A stretch of 64,000 nucleotides of DNA, from positions 47,555,001-47,619,000 of the forward strand of contig NC_088916.1 in NCBI RefSeq assembly GCF_963576675.1, read 5' to 3'. Both the position numbers and the translations under genes were made by a program. The notes under the pieces are model-generated. The model saw nothing but the letters and a program-made list of their open reading frames with translations. It had not been told where the DNA came from and made no database searches. The stretch is from Euphorbia lathyris (taxonomy: Eukaryota; Streptophyta; Magnoliopsida; Malpighiales; Euphorbiaceae). Below, piece after piece: positions 54,068 through 64,000 of the stretch; position 1 is the first letter of the stretch; each line of letters starts with the position of its first letter.

Positions 54068-54795
54068 TTTTCTGTTGTTTGGTTGTAAATAGTGAGCATA
54101 TGATTGATGTTTTAATACATAGATGTTTTTCTGTACATATGTAATAAGGTGTTTTATTGTATTTCCTTTGATTATAATTAATAAAAGTGCGTTAATTCTT
54201 TATTTTATTTCTTTTAATTAAGGAACAACCTTTGGTTTTCCTTCAATTTAATGTTTCAGTTTTGTTTATTTCAGTTTCAGGAATTAATACTTAGCATTAA
54301 TGTCACTTAATTACAAGAGGAGTTGAATTAATCATGTTGATATTGTCAAAACAGTCCAATTTTTGCCCAGAAATTCCAGAATCTCGGTTGAGATTCTGAA
54401 ATCTCAGTTGAGACAGCAAAGAGGAATTTTCAAAAAAAAATTCGCGCCCCTTGCAAGCTTGCTGTTGCGACTGAGATTTTGAAAATCTCAATCGCGACTT
54501 GCGGCTGCTGTGACGGGATTTGGATGTTTTTTTTTGCATTTAATCCTATTCCTACTCTAATTCACTACCTATTACTCTATCCTAATCAATACCTATTACT
54601 TAAACCTATTTAAATCACCTATTTTTACACCAATCAATCATCTTTTCTCTTTCCAATACCAAGATTCACTCACCTTCCCCATAAATCTTTACCCTATTCA
54701 TCTTCTTCTTCCCTAAATCACCACCATTATCTTTTACTCTTCCTTTCATTCTTTCATATTTTCTTCATCTCTTTCACCCAAATTTCACAAACAAA
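54068..54795 (+). other. Spacer between ORF-A and ORF-B with two palindromes
   Basis: AATAAAAG-type polyadenylation signals near 54180. Palindromes at about 54366-54410 (AATCTCGGTTGAGATT) and 54462-54498 (GACTGAGATTTTGAAAATCT then CAATCGC). Then a CT-rich leader up to ATG 54796. Confidence 0.7.
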
Positions 54796-56064
54796 ATGCC
54801 TAGACAAAAGACCGTTGCTAACAAAGCTAAGGCCACCGAAGTCAATCGGTTACGGGTTCAATATGGAGCACCGTTCGATATTGCGACGGAAGCCGAAGGA
54901 CGCAAATATCGCCGATTTTCTAATAGCCAAATAGAGTTCGTCGACATGCTTTTCCTTGACACCGATACGATAAACACACTTTCTTTTACCGAACGTATTG
55001 ATGAATATCTATCCGTTCTTGGTTGGAAACGATTTTCTAATATGCGTTTTCCTAGTCTTAAATCGCATATTATTGAATTTTTGGTTACTCTAACCTATGA
55101 CAAGAAGAAATGAGTTATCTCTTTTCGGAATAATGGAGTTCGTTTTGACGTTGGGTACGTGGCCATGAACTGTTGGTTTGGCTTTCCTACTCGGAATTTT
55201 TATTCCAAACCAAAGCCTTTTAATTCACACACGGTTTGGCACTCTTTAACCGGTTTAGATGTTTTTAATCCAAAGAATACATCTAGTAAGCTACTTAAGG
55301 ATGATTGTATCTTCTTCTTTCACAAGTTTTTATCATTTTCCTTATTTGGTCGGGTTGAAAGTTCAAAAGTGCAAGTTCGTGATTTGTTTGTGTTGGATAG
55401 TATTTTTAAGGGTTTGACCGTTGATAGTATTGAGATGATATTTACTAATTTAGTTCGAGCTTCCAAGTCCCGCAATAAGCAAGTGCCTATGGGTAATTTA
55501 ATTACCGGCATTGTTTTGGGTGCTCGGGGTGAATTAGTAGATTATCAAAATATGCCTCATGTTGGTTTACATTCATTGGATCTCACGGCACTTTAAAGGG
55601 CCAATTTATTGAAGAAATTGGGACCGCCCGCCTTTATCTCTTATGAAGCTCGTACAAGACGTGTTTTTGCTACCATGGGTAGTGAAGCCTCGAGTTCTCA
55701 AGGTTTGGGTGCCCAAGATGATGATGAGGAAGATGAGGAAGATGAGGAGGAATTTGATGAAGAAGAGGAGGAGGAGGAGCATGTTGATGTTCACACCAAC
55801 GAGCAAGCAAATGTAGAACCTAATGTTGATGAACAAGTTGGATGGCAACTTGTTTTGACACAAATGAACGAGCATAACCGCCACATGAATTTGCGGTTAG
55901 ATGAAGTCGTTGGCACCAATACCGAAATGAGTTCGAGGATAAACACGGTGGATGCCAATATCACTATGTTGCGACGTGAGCACAAATCTACTCGCCGCCG
56001 GATGCTATCATTTTTCCGACGCCAAGGAGTTGAGACTACGCCTTCACTACCGAGTTCACCTTGA
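54796..56064 (+). pseudogene. ORF-B of copy 2, two in-frame stops
   Basis: One reading frame of 422 codons from MPRQKTVANKAKATEVNRLR to ..SLPSSP, broken only by TGA 55111-55113 and TAA 55594-55596. It has YGAPFDIATEAEGRKYRRFS, DMLFLDTDT, LGWKRFSNMRFP, CWFGFPTRNF, FFHKFLSFSLFGRV, QVPMGNLITGIVLGARGE, an acidic block (DDDEEDEEDEEEFDEEEE) and a C-terminal coiled coil (NRHMNLRLDEVV) ending in a basic patch RRRMLSFFRRQ. It shares the core fold with ORF-A but adds the acidic and coiled-coil C-terminus. No catalytic motif is recognised; a nucleic-acid or gag interaction role is possible. Confidence 0.75.
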
Positions 56065-57470
56065 TAGGTTTTATCTTTTCTATCTTTAACTCATTTTCGT
56101 TATTATGCTTTGTTACGTTTGGTACAATATTTCTACTTATGTTTGGTACAATTATGTTTATTATTATGTTTGAATGTTTTCGTACTATATTTTTACATTC
56201 TAATTCGTATGATTTAATTTCGTACTATTTTTCGTGTTTTATCGCTTTTTGCCCCAATGAGGACATGGTCCAAATTAAGTGTGGGAGGAGATATTTCATA
56301 TTCATTTTTAATTTTAAGTACGAATGAACGCAACGAATGAGAATGAATACTATTTATTTAAGTAAATGCATGTTGTTATTAATGTTTAAGTAAAGTATAT
56401 AATGCAACATTTTTCAAAACAATAATGACAATTTTTCATAAACGTAAAATTTTTGTTAAGTATATATTTCATATGTTTCAAACACTTTAACATATTTTAA
56501 GGTTATCATTATTGGTAGAAATAATATTTCTATACGGGCAATATTTTTACAAATATTTTTACAAATCTCCGATACGATTTTATAAAAAAAAAACGTCTCG
56601 AGTAAATGTATATAAGTAAAATTTCTTTAGTTTCAAATCTCTATTTTATATCATGAATTCATGATAAATATAAATCTTATTTTCAATTTTCAATTAGGTT
56701 TATAGGCATAAATCAAACTAACAACTTTAGCTTTTTAGCTCGGTATGATTTTCGTCTTACATTAAAAACCAATTGAAGTTTTTAAGGAAACTTTAGCCAT
56801 AATACATGTTGAATTTCAAGTCAATATAGGATGAATGTGCTATTTTTCTTTTCCCAATTTATAATTTTAATTTTTATAACTCGTGTTAATAAATCAAGTA
56901 GTCGTATTCTTAACTTTTGGCCACGATTGAGATCAACCTTATCATAATCGAGGTATGAAAGGAACGTTAAAAAATTAAAGCAAAATTAAACGTGTTTAAA
57001 GTTTTAAGTAACGATTGCGTCCACCCATAACATGGTCGGTACCTCTTAAATGAACACAAAAGCAAATTAATTTATATAAAGTCACGGACGAGACCACCCT
57101 TATCACGGGCGTCACTAAGCAAATATATTAAACCTAAGTCCTTAATAAATCTATATTTGTAATAGTTTAGGTTTGGAAAAGGAAATTTTGTGCTTTTAAT
57201 TGCCTTGAGACGAAAGATTCAAAAACATGCGTGCTTACACCGTCCCGAATACTTCAATATAAAAATTGAGATACAAGACGAATGATATATCTCTTTTATA
57301 CTAGCTAGTTTGATACTTTGCGTATAAATTTACCATGGAACCTTTTCTTTTCGGTTTAACTAATTCAAAAAGGAATATATGGATATATGTTGTATTTATA
57401 AAGAGATTGATTAAAGAATAAATTCAGTGAACTTTTGCTCGGGACTAGCAAAAGCTTAAGTGTGGGAGTT
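56065..57470 (+). other. 3' untranslated region of copy 2
   Basis: Mirrors 22020-23516. Internal polypurine-like ATTAAGTGTGGGAGGAG near 56274-56290; ACGATTG..ACCCTTATCA repeats at about 56920-57115, including GTCACGGACGAGACCACCCT; terminal polypurine tract AAAAGCTTAAGTGTGGGAG at about 57450-57468. Confidence 0.7.
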
Positions 57471-59000
57471 TGTTAAGCCCAAAATATACCTAAAATATCA
57501 TATATAAATACGTTAAATTTACATTGAAATCGTGCTAAATATATTCATTTAGAATACTTTTACGTCTTTATTTACTTCTTTGATGCAAGGTACTTAATTA
57601 TTTGGTTAAATCCAAATAGGAGCTAAAACGGAGCTAAAATGGAGGAAAAACCTAAAAAAACGTACCAAGAATGCATATCAGTCAGAAGAATGCTCAAGGA
57701 GGACAAGAAGCAGTCGAGAGACGGGGAGAAAAGCCCCTGTCACGACTGAGATTTTCAGAATCTCAGTCGCGACATACGAAAGCCAAATTCTGAAAAAACG
57801 AAGTCTTCAACTCGCCCCTGCACCCTCTGTCGCGATTAAGATTTTTAGAATCTCATATGAGACAGCGAAGAATTCTGCACAGTTTTCACATGTTTAAATC
57901 TAAGAAACGCGTCTGTTCGTTTGAATAAAAGCGACCCTTCACCAACGGACACGACCCATCAATTACAACCCTTCACCAACTATAAATAAGTGATCCATTT
58001 CAAGAAATCAATGTTGGAAAAATAGTTAGAGAAATTAGAGAGTTGTTATGCTGAAGAAACTCTGACTCAGAAATGAGTCAGAAAGTTAGATTACATTTCT
58101 GTGTAAACAAACTTGCTGTACACAAGTTGTTATTAGTTTAGTTATAAACACAGTATTAGTCTAGTTTCAAAGGTTGATCAGAGACAAGTTTTCATTCTGG
58201 TAGTGGACTGACCAGTCTCTATTTCGAAGATTCAGCGAGAAGAATTGACGGCTGAAGCGTATGGGGTCTGACAAACCTACGGAGTTTGAGGGAAAGATTG
58301 ACAACCCGGATCTCAAAGTTTTCGTTGCAATGCTCTCCAAGTTTCTACTTCTCTGTTAACTTGTGAAGATTCACATTTCATTAATGATATGCTTATTTAT
58401 TCAATACATTCTTTCTGTTGTTATTTTGATATTGTTCTGACAAAATGATTTTCAAAATGATAAATTGTTGTTTTTATTAAAACGTTCTATTCCATCTTAT
58501 TCATATAAGAACTTTGTTGAACACTTGACAGATTTAGTTTTTATGGATGATATGATCGCTGATCGTGGCTTATCAGACATAAAATACTAGTTTGATTAAG
58601 GTAGCAATCTGCTCCGATCCAGAGAGATTTCTACGGTTCAAAGCCATTTAATTGAATAAATTCCTATATTATTACATGTCCATAATCTTTCCAAAGTTAA
58701 AGTTGTTTTCTTTGCTTTATGAAAATAAGTTTTATACCTTCTATTTATTCCAATTACGGAAGTATCTGTCTTGTAATCAAAATCTCAAGACGGAATTGTT
58801 CTCTAAACTCGATATAATATTCTTATCTAATCCTAATTTACCCGAACCAATTCAATCAATTAAACGAATTTCTTTTGTTAAACCTAAACACGTGAATAAA
58901 ACTGAATTAAATAAGTTTTTAGTTAAAAAGCGTTCCCTGTGGGTTCGATATCTTTTATTACTACAAGCGTATACCGTGCACTTGCGAAAATCGCTCAACA
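57471..59000 (+). repeat. 3' LTR of copy 2
   Basis: TGTTAAGCCCAAAATATACC .. CTCAACA, 1530 bp. It differs from the 5' LTR by a small number of substitutions plus two indels, so the insertion is fairly recent. Palindromes at 57738-57774 and 57827-57868. Confidence 0.95.
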
Positions 59001-59005
59001 ATAAT

Positions 59006-60057
59006 TAATATTTGAAATGTCCAATAACAGGTAAATATTCGTCAAATAACGGTAAACTAGTTTGTTCAAATTTTCTATCAAGTAAATTGATCTTCCTTGA
59101 AAACATAAAATATAACATTTTATCATTTTATATGTTAGAGGCAAATCTAGACTTTTACAAAAATAATACGTCAAATTCGCAACTTATCCAATTATTTGGC
59201 TGTTGTAATCACTATTCAAAACCAAGGTGCCTAGATCCGGTCTGGACGTTTGAAATTGAGAATACATCCGATTTTCTCTGATTAGTCCCTCTAGGAGTTT
59301 TTTGGCCCTTGGCGATTTTTAGCCGCATGGACTCTGCATAGATCGATTAGCAGCTGATTAGAATATACCTTAATCATTCATCAAGTATTAGAGGAACATT
59401 GTAAAAGGGTCATTGAGCATGTATGAAGCATGTATTAAAAGGTAAATTTAGGCTAATTGCATGTACTGATATGGCTTGCAAATGATAAGATATATCACCA
59501 TACTCATTTATATTTGAACATGACTTATGATGATAAGTAAGGAATAAGTTGTCTTGAATAAGTAAGGAATAGACATGCACGAATAAGTTGTCTACTTGTT
59601 ATAGCATGTTCACTTGAATATACATATGTCTACTTGAATAAGTTGTCTACTTGTTATAGCATGTTAGACATACTCTTAAAGCTGAAAATGTTATGAACTC
59701 AACTGACTCATTTTTATTTGAACATGAGTTATGCTCATAAGTAAGGATTCTGAATGTAATTCGTTTACAATATACCTTAATCATGCATCAAGTATCAGAG
59801 GAACATTGTAAAATGGTCATTGAGCATGTATGAAGCATGTATTAAAGGGTAAATTTAGGCTAATTGCATGTACTGATATGGCTTGCAAATGATAAGATAT
59901 ATTTTGATTAGATAGAATATACATATACATACGAACTGAATAACAAGTTCTACATAAAGGGTTATGTATGTGCATTGGCCATACTCTTACTATGTTCCTT
60001 TCCACTCGGGTTGATATCGTAACAACAAAATTAAACATGGTGATAGGTTTATGATGC
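59006..60057. repeat. Non-coding region with a ~137-bp direct repeat
   Basis: 59362-59498 and 59769-59904 are near-identical (ATACCTTAATCATTCATCAA, GGCTAATTGCATGTACTGAT). A second short repeat TATTTGAACATGA.. lies at about 59509 and 59716. No gene seen. Confidence 0.75.
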
Positions 60058-60722
60058 ATTCAGCACAAACAGAGTCTATTGTTTCGACAACACCATAAAC
60101 CTCATTACCAAGTTCAGAGTACCACGAGTACAACCCAAGTGGAAGGAGCATTATAAAAGGGTCAGTTTAGTCTACTTGCACATACATACGAACTGAATAG
60201 CAAAGCTCTACGTTATATTATAAAAGGGGGGGATGAGTGTTGCCTTTCGGTTGTAATTGACAGTCCAAAGTTCCTTAGCTATTTTGACTAGTGAAAGGAA
60301 ATTTGGAATTGGAATGAGAACCACATTTGGAGCTCACATTGCCTTTCGATTCCCCTTTCACTTAGCCAAGACACCTTAGGAGATTTGAACACCCTCATAT
60401 TCAGCACAAACAGAGTCCCTTGTGGTGACAACATCATAACCCTCATTACCAAGTTCAGAGTACAACGAGTACAACCCAAGTGGAAGGAGCATTATAAAAG
60501 GGTCAGTTTAGTCTACTTACACAGACATACGAACTGAATAGCAAAGCTCTACATTATATTACAAGGGGGGGGGGGAATTAAAGGTCCAAATCTCCTTAAC
60601 TATTTTGAGTGGAGAAAGGAAATTTCGAATTGGAATGAGAACCACATTTGGAGCTCGCATTGCCTTTCGATTCTCCTTTCCCTCACTCAAGATAGTTTAG
60701 GAGATTTGGACACCCTCATATC
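60058..60722. repeat. Two ~340-bp tandem repeat units with G-tracts
   Basis: Unit 1 about 60058-60397, unit 2 about 60398-60722. Both have TTCAGCACAAACAGAGTC, AAGTGGAAGGAGCATTATAA, a run of 7-12 G (about 60227 and 60564) and GGAATGAGAACCACATTTGG. The second unit ends in the last exon of the E2-like gene. Confidence 0.8.
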
Positions 60723-61435
60723 CACTTTGCATACTCCTCAGTCCATATCCGGGCGAACCCCTCATACTCTTCCCTGTTGCTGCGGTATTGCTCAGCAACT
60801 GCTTCTTGCCCAGGATATGGCTCCTCACTGTGGGGCTGTAGAAGTAGATCATATAGGTGCCACAGACACTACAAAATGCATAGAATAATTAGATCAAAAA
60901 TATGATATTGTATGTTTATCAAATGAAATAGATAAATGGTTGCATTATACCGTGGTAGTGGATAAGCGATGGTTATTAAGGATACGGGGAAGATGAATCA
61001 ACCCCTGAGGAGCCACGTTAGGATGATATATCCTATTCCAGAAGCAAAACTGAGAATAAGAGGAGAGATTTATTAGTGTATGTTTCATGTAGGTGATTAT
61101 ATCTTACTGATCTGAGTTAATATTTACTCTTGCAGGACTGTTTGGGAAATCCGGAGGGTAGCAGATTCTGATTTCAAATACACCCCTTTCATATGGGGTG
61201 TATTGGGGGCCTTTCATTCTGATCGACTATTTGAAGAAGTTACCATTGAGAGGACCTGTATGTTATCATCCAAGAAGAATCATTAGAAATACACAGAAGA
61301 AACCAGGAAGAGTTACAGAACAACTATGGATTGACATTACGTACCATCGATGGCCAGAAGCCACTCTGGGTACTCCATTAACAATTTCTCCAAGTCAGCA
61401 ATTATCTCTTGTGGAATTTCAACAAGGGGATCCAT
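60716..61435 (-). pseudogene. Ubiquitin-conjugating enzyme (E2)-like gene, four exons, catalytic Cys absent, one stop
   Basis: Minus-strand exons 61435-61345, 61255-61128, 61049-60951 and 60868-60716 have consistent GT..AG borders and add up to 471 nt (156 residues), the size of a minimal UBC domain. Exon 1: MDPLVEIPQEIIADLEKLLM. Exon 2 has the E2 core KGPQYTPYERGVFEIRICYP and PDFPNSP. Exon 3 has the invariant IYHPN, followed by GLIHLPRIL where active E2s have G.ICL.IL, so His replaces the catalytic cysteine. Exon 4: LLLQPHSEEPYPG then REEYEGFARIWTEEYAKW, the E2 C-terminal helices. An in-frame TAG at 61229-61227 lies where E2s usually have Trp. It could be a UEV-like pseudogene. It lies next to a CACTA end and may be captured cargo. 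Confidence 0.7.
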
Positions 61436-61879
61436 TGTTACAGCGTAAGTTTTCTGGCTGTTGAAGGTATGGATTCTGAACGTTTATGATGCATTTATTT
61501 ATAGTGATATGATTGTGGTAAGTGAAAGGCCATGAAAGGGGAAGGGTCTACGTAATTACTAAGTTTAGGGATGTATGTAATATTAATGACCTGCTTGGCT
61601 TTTGCAGATACCAAGACCTTTGGGATTATAGGCCTAATTATTACTCCAAGATATGGATTGACGTTATGGAAGATTGATTATTTTTTTGTGTTTTAATTCA
61701 GAAATGTATTGGTTATTCAAGATATGGATTGACGTTATAGGCACAAATGTAAACATATTATGAGTATTGGTCTCCAATAAAATTAAAACCATTGATATAC
61801 ATAATTTCATTTTCATATTTTAGTATGTTTTAATATTCAGGTATAAAAACCAAAAATTCAAACGAAGAATAAGGCATAA
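61436..61879. other. AT-rich stretch upstream of the E2-like gene
   Basis: AGATATGGATTGACGTTAT occurs twice (about 61651 and 61720). No gene recognised. Confidence 0.5.
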
Positions 61880-62246
61880 AGTGACATTTTAATTTTTAAA
61901 AATGTCATCTAAACAGCAATAAAAAGACATTAAAATAAACGTATCTGTCATATGAAAAAAATCCTTTGACATGATTGATTAAGACATGTGCCATCTAAAC
62001 AGGTTATAACAGCAGAAATTGAGATACGAACTGTTATCTCATATTAAATATACCAATTTTCCACACGTTAACCTGACGGTTTTAATTGTTAGAATGTCAT
62101 GTGATGACATTAAAGGTGACGGCAGTAATAAATAAGCTGTCTCGTAACAATGGTAAGATGACATTAAGCAAATAGGCTAATGTCATGTGTGATGACGAAA
62201 CATGATATAACCTGATCGTCGTCTGAAGAGAGTTTTGGCGTAGTGA
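61880..62246. mobile_element. One terminus of a CACTA (En/Spm) transposon
   Basis: Ends GTCTGAAGAGAGTTTTGGCG then TAGTG at 62246, which read from the other strand is CACTACGCCAAAA.., the CACTA-type terminus. The preceding ~350 bp has many GATGACATT / AATGTCAT motifs in both orientations, typical CACTA subterminal repeats. The partner end was not found in the window. Confidence 0.7.
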
Positions 62247-62269
62247 CGATTGAAAATTAACACTCTTCA

Positions 62270-62510
62270 TTTATCCGAATCAAGAAGAAAATACTGCTTT
62301 TAACTCCTTAGCAAGGACCTTTGAGAGTAGTTTATATAAAACATTACATAACTAATCGCATGTAGGTTTTTTCTTTTAGAAATAAGGTAGGTAAGTTTAT
62401 GATTCAGATTATCAAGCATTGGACCAGAGTTTAATATTTCCAACACAAATGATTCCATATCTGAACCAATTAAATGCCAAAAATTTTGATAGAGAAAAGA
62501 AAGCATACCA
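62270..62510 (-). pseudogene. L1 LINE reverse-transcriptase fragment
   Basis: The minus-strand ORF 62506-62300 reads LYQNFWHLIGSDMESFVLEI, LNSGPML..NLN and LISKRKN, matching the L1 RT stretch 'F(F/Y)Q.FW..VG.D......L.......LN.T...LIPK'. Heavily degraded downstream. Confidence 0.55.
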
Positions 62511-64000
62511 TTAAGACAGATATTAATAGGAAGTGGATCTTTATGAGTTTAAACTTTTAATTTAAATGGTTTCATGTTGCAGTAGCAAAACCTCCTTAAC
62601 TGAGTAGTTAATGGTTCGATTCCAAACAACATCGTTTATTGATTTAATTGCATTACCACTTCAGCTACAAAAGGATTAGAGAGCACTTGAATATGAGGAG
62701 GGACATCTAGAATAGGAAAAATTGGGGCACTTGCCCAACTCAGATCTAAAAATGTGTAGAACCTCATATATTTAATTTTTGATATTTGGAGTTTTTTCAA
62801 TCCTCCATTGCTATGCCAAAGTTGGCAGAGTGAAATATAGAAAAGTTGAAAATGAAAAAAATTAGCTTTAATTTGTTTTGGTCTTTCAGTTTTACAAAAC
62901 GATCTCGTTTGAACGGAACCGTGTCGGTTTGCAAAGTAAAAAGCGAAACAGAAATTAAGACCCAAATATATATTTATTGGATTTAGATAATAGAAAGTTG
63001 TTAAGTCAGGTCTGCAAATACAAATTCTAGGAGAAAGATGTTACTTTTATAGATGACCGCCTCGATTTCCATGATCGCATTAGGTAAAAATGACATTAAC
63101 CCAACTTTCTGACTTTTTTTTATATTTATTTACTATATAATATTGTTTTTTTAATCAGAATGCTAAAATTTCATTAGATAATTAAGTGATAATGATATGA
63201 CAACAGCAAGTAATAAAACCTTAGAGTAAGTCAATACATGATTTACGAAAGTAAAAAATAAACTACAAAAAGTAAGAATAGTCATTAAAGGTACCGCTAA
63301 AACAAACAATAAATAGAACATATACTGTTCGTCACTTCAAATTCGTAGAGAATCAACTGTAGTTATGGTTTCTTCATTTAAACCATTTGGAATTTTCGGA
63401 TCGGAATTCTTTCTTTCACAATCCCGTAAATCTAGTGTTCTACGGATAATATCTATCATTTTCGCTCTTACTAAACCAGAAAAAGTTACAAATGAATAGA
63501 TGATGAACAACCGATACATATCAAACTAATTAAGAGATATAACAAGATATATGAAATCCAACCAGAAAAAAAAACTAAAAGAATAGAAACGGTAGATGAG
63601 AAAGGAGGAAACAAGCGTCCTTCTTCATCTTCAATTGGACAGCAACAAACCAGATCTATAAAATGAAGAAGATAGAACAGAATGAAACTGGGTGGTTATG
63701 GAATTTCAAAACTCAAGAGCAATCACATACTGACAGAGATATAATATTGTTATTGGATGGCAAATTATGTAGGGAGTTTGAGTTTAGGTCTTCATGAGTG
63801 TGATACACCTCTTAAAGATCGGTCTGTTTTTTTTTTTTTTTTATGTTTCCTCGGAATTAGCCCCACCATTGTAACCAAAAAAGGAACAAAAGAAGATAGA
63901 ACTAATGTTGGTAAAAACTCAAGTGAGGTCTCAATTTATTAAAATTGAACTCGTGCTTAATTATAATAATTGCCTATACTCAAACTTTTTATTAACAAAA
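62511..64000. other. No supported gene; AT-rich DNA
   Basis: Short ORFs only (minus strand 62965-62636 and 63519-63337), neither recognised. A sequence with a tRNA-like B box (GGTTCGATTCC near 62612) could be a SINE remnant. T-tract at 63827-63842. Confidence 0.4.

Larger units (their letters stand above)
49730..59000 (+). mobile_element. Complete non-autonomous Athila-type LTR element lacking gag-pol (copy 2)
   Basis: 9271 bp, flanked by ATAAT at 49725-49729 and 59001-59005. The 5' LTR (1544 bp) and 3' LTR (1530 bp) are near-identical, with TG..CA ends. Primer-binding site 51280-51297, polypurine tract just before 57471. Between them are only two genes, ORF-A (53126-54067) and ORF-B (54796-56064), homologous to those of copy 1. 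No gag, protease, RT or integrase is present. The target duplication shows that this structure was inserted as a unit, with enzymes supplied in trans. Confidence 0.9.

Noticed and set aside
62580..62625. tRNA-like sequence with GGTTCGATTCC B box
   Set aside because: No complete cloverleaf or acceptor stem could be drawn; at most a SINE or tRNA-derived remnant.
62636..63519. Minus-strand ORFs of 109 and 60 codons
   Set aside because: No recognisable motif or exon borders; chance ORFs cannot be excluded.

Overview
This window looks like plant nuclear DNA, probably from a eudicot. It is an intergenic block built almost entirely of nested transposable elements: intron-bearing genes with GT..AG borders, AT-rich spacers, Ty3/Gypsy, Ty1/Copia and L1-type retroelements, and many MITEs. 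I see no clear conserved single-copy host gene. The two gene-like exceptions are a plant-mobile-domain (PMD) gene at the left edge and a small ubiquitin-conjugating-enzyme (E2)-like gene near 61 kb; both are probably TE passengers.

Layout. 1-1708 (+): last five exons of a PMD gene with a coiled-coil tail. 2175-7787 (-): gag-pol of a Tat-lineage Ty3/Gypsy element (RT, RNase H, second RNase H, integrase), with an unusual triplicated gag domain, no recognisable protease, and breaks. Its leader, tRNA-type primer site (9710-9727) and 5' LTR (from 9730 to about 12.2 kb) follow. The PMD gene probably sits inside this element in antisense. 12621-15368: a giant inverted repeat made of two LTR-like arms of about 1.26 kb. 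15369-24970 (+): a decayed Athila-type element (3' part of pol, then two related downstream ORFs called here ORF-A and ORF-B, a 1.5-kb tandem duplication, and the 3' LTR). 24971-31165: Copia remnants broken up by MITEs. 31-37 kb: MITEs, foldback repeats and an L1 tail. 39248-46712 (+): a near full-length L1 LINE with an 18-bp target duplication, carrying in its 5' UTR a gag-only Copia element (39285-41105). 46800-48383: a Mutator-like element with 9-bp target duplication and a minisatellite. 49730-59000: a complete 9.3-kb LTR element with 5-bp target duplication that has lost gag and pol and carries only ORF-A and ORF-B. 59-64 kb: local repeats, the E2-like gene, one CACTA end and small remnants.

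The most interesting system is the Athila-type family at 15.4-25.0 kb and 49.7-59.0 kb. Both members carry two diverged paralogous ORFs after pol (ORF-A and ORF-B, resembling the ATHILA ORF-1 family), and a recurring GAGAT..ATCTC palindrome in the LTRs and before each ORF. The palindrome differs between the two members in a way that keeps both arms paired. The 49.7-59.0 kb member keeps only LTRs, primer site, these ORFs, the palindromes and polypurine tracts, yet was mobilised as a unit. Function is inferred, not shown.
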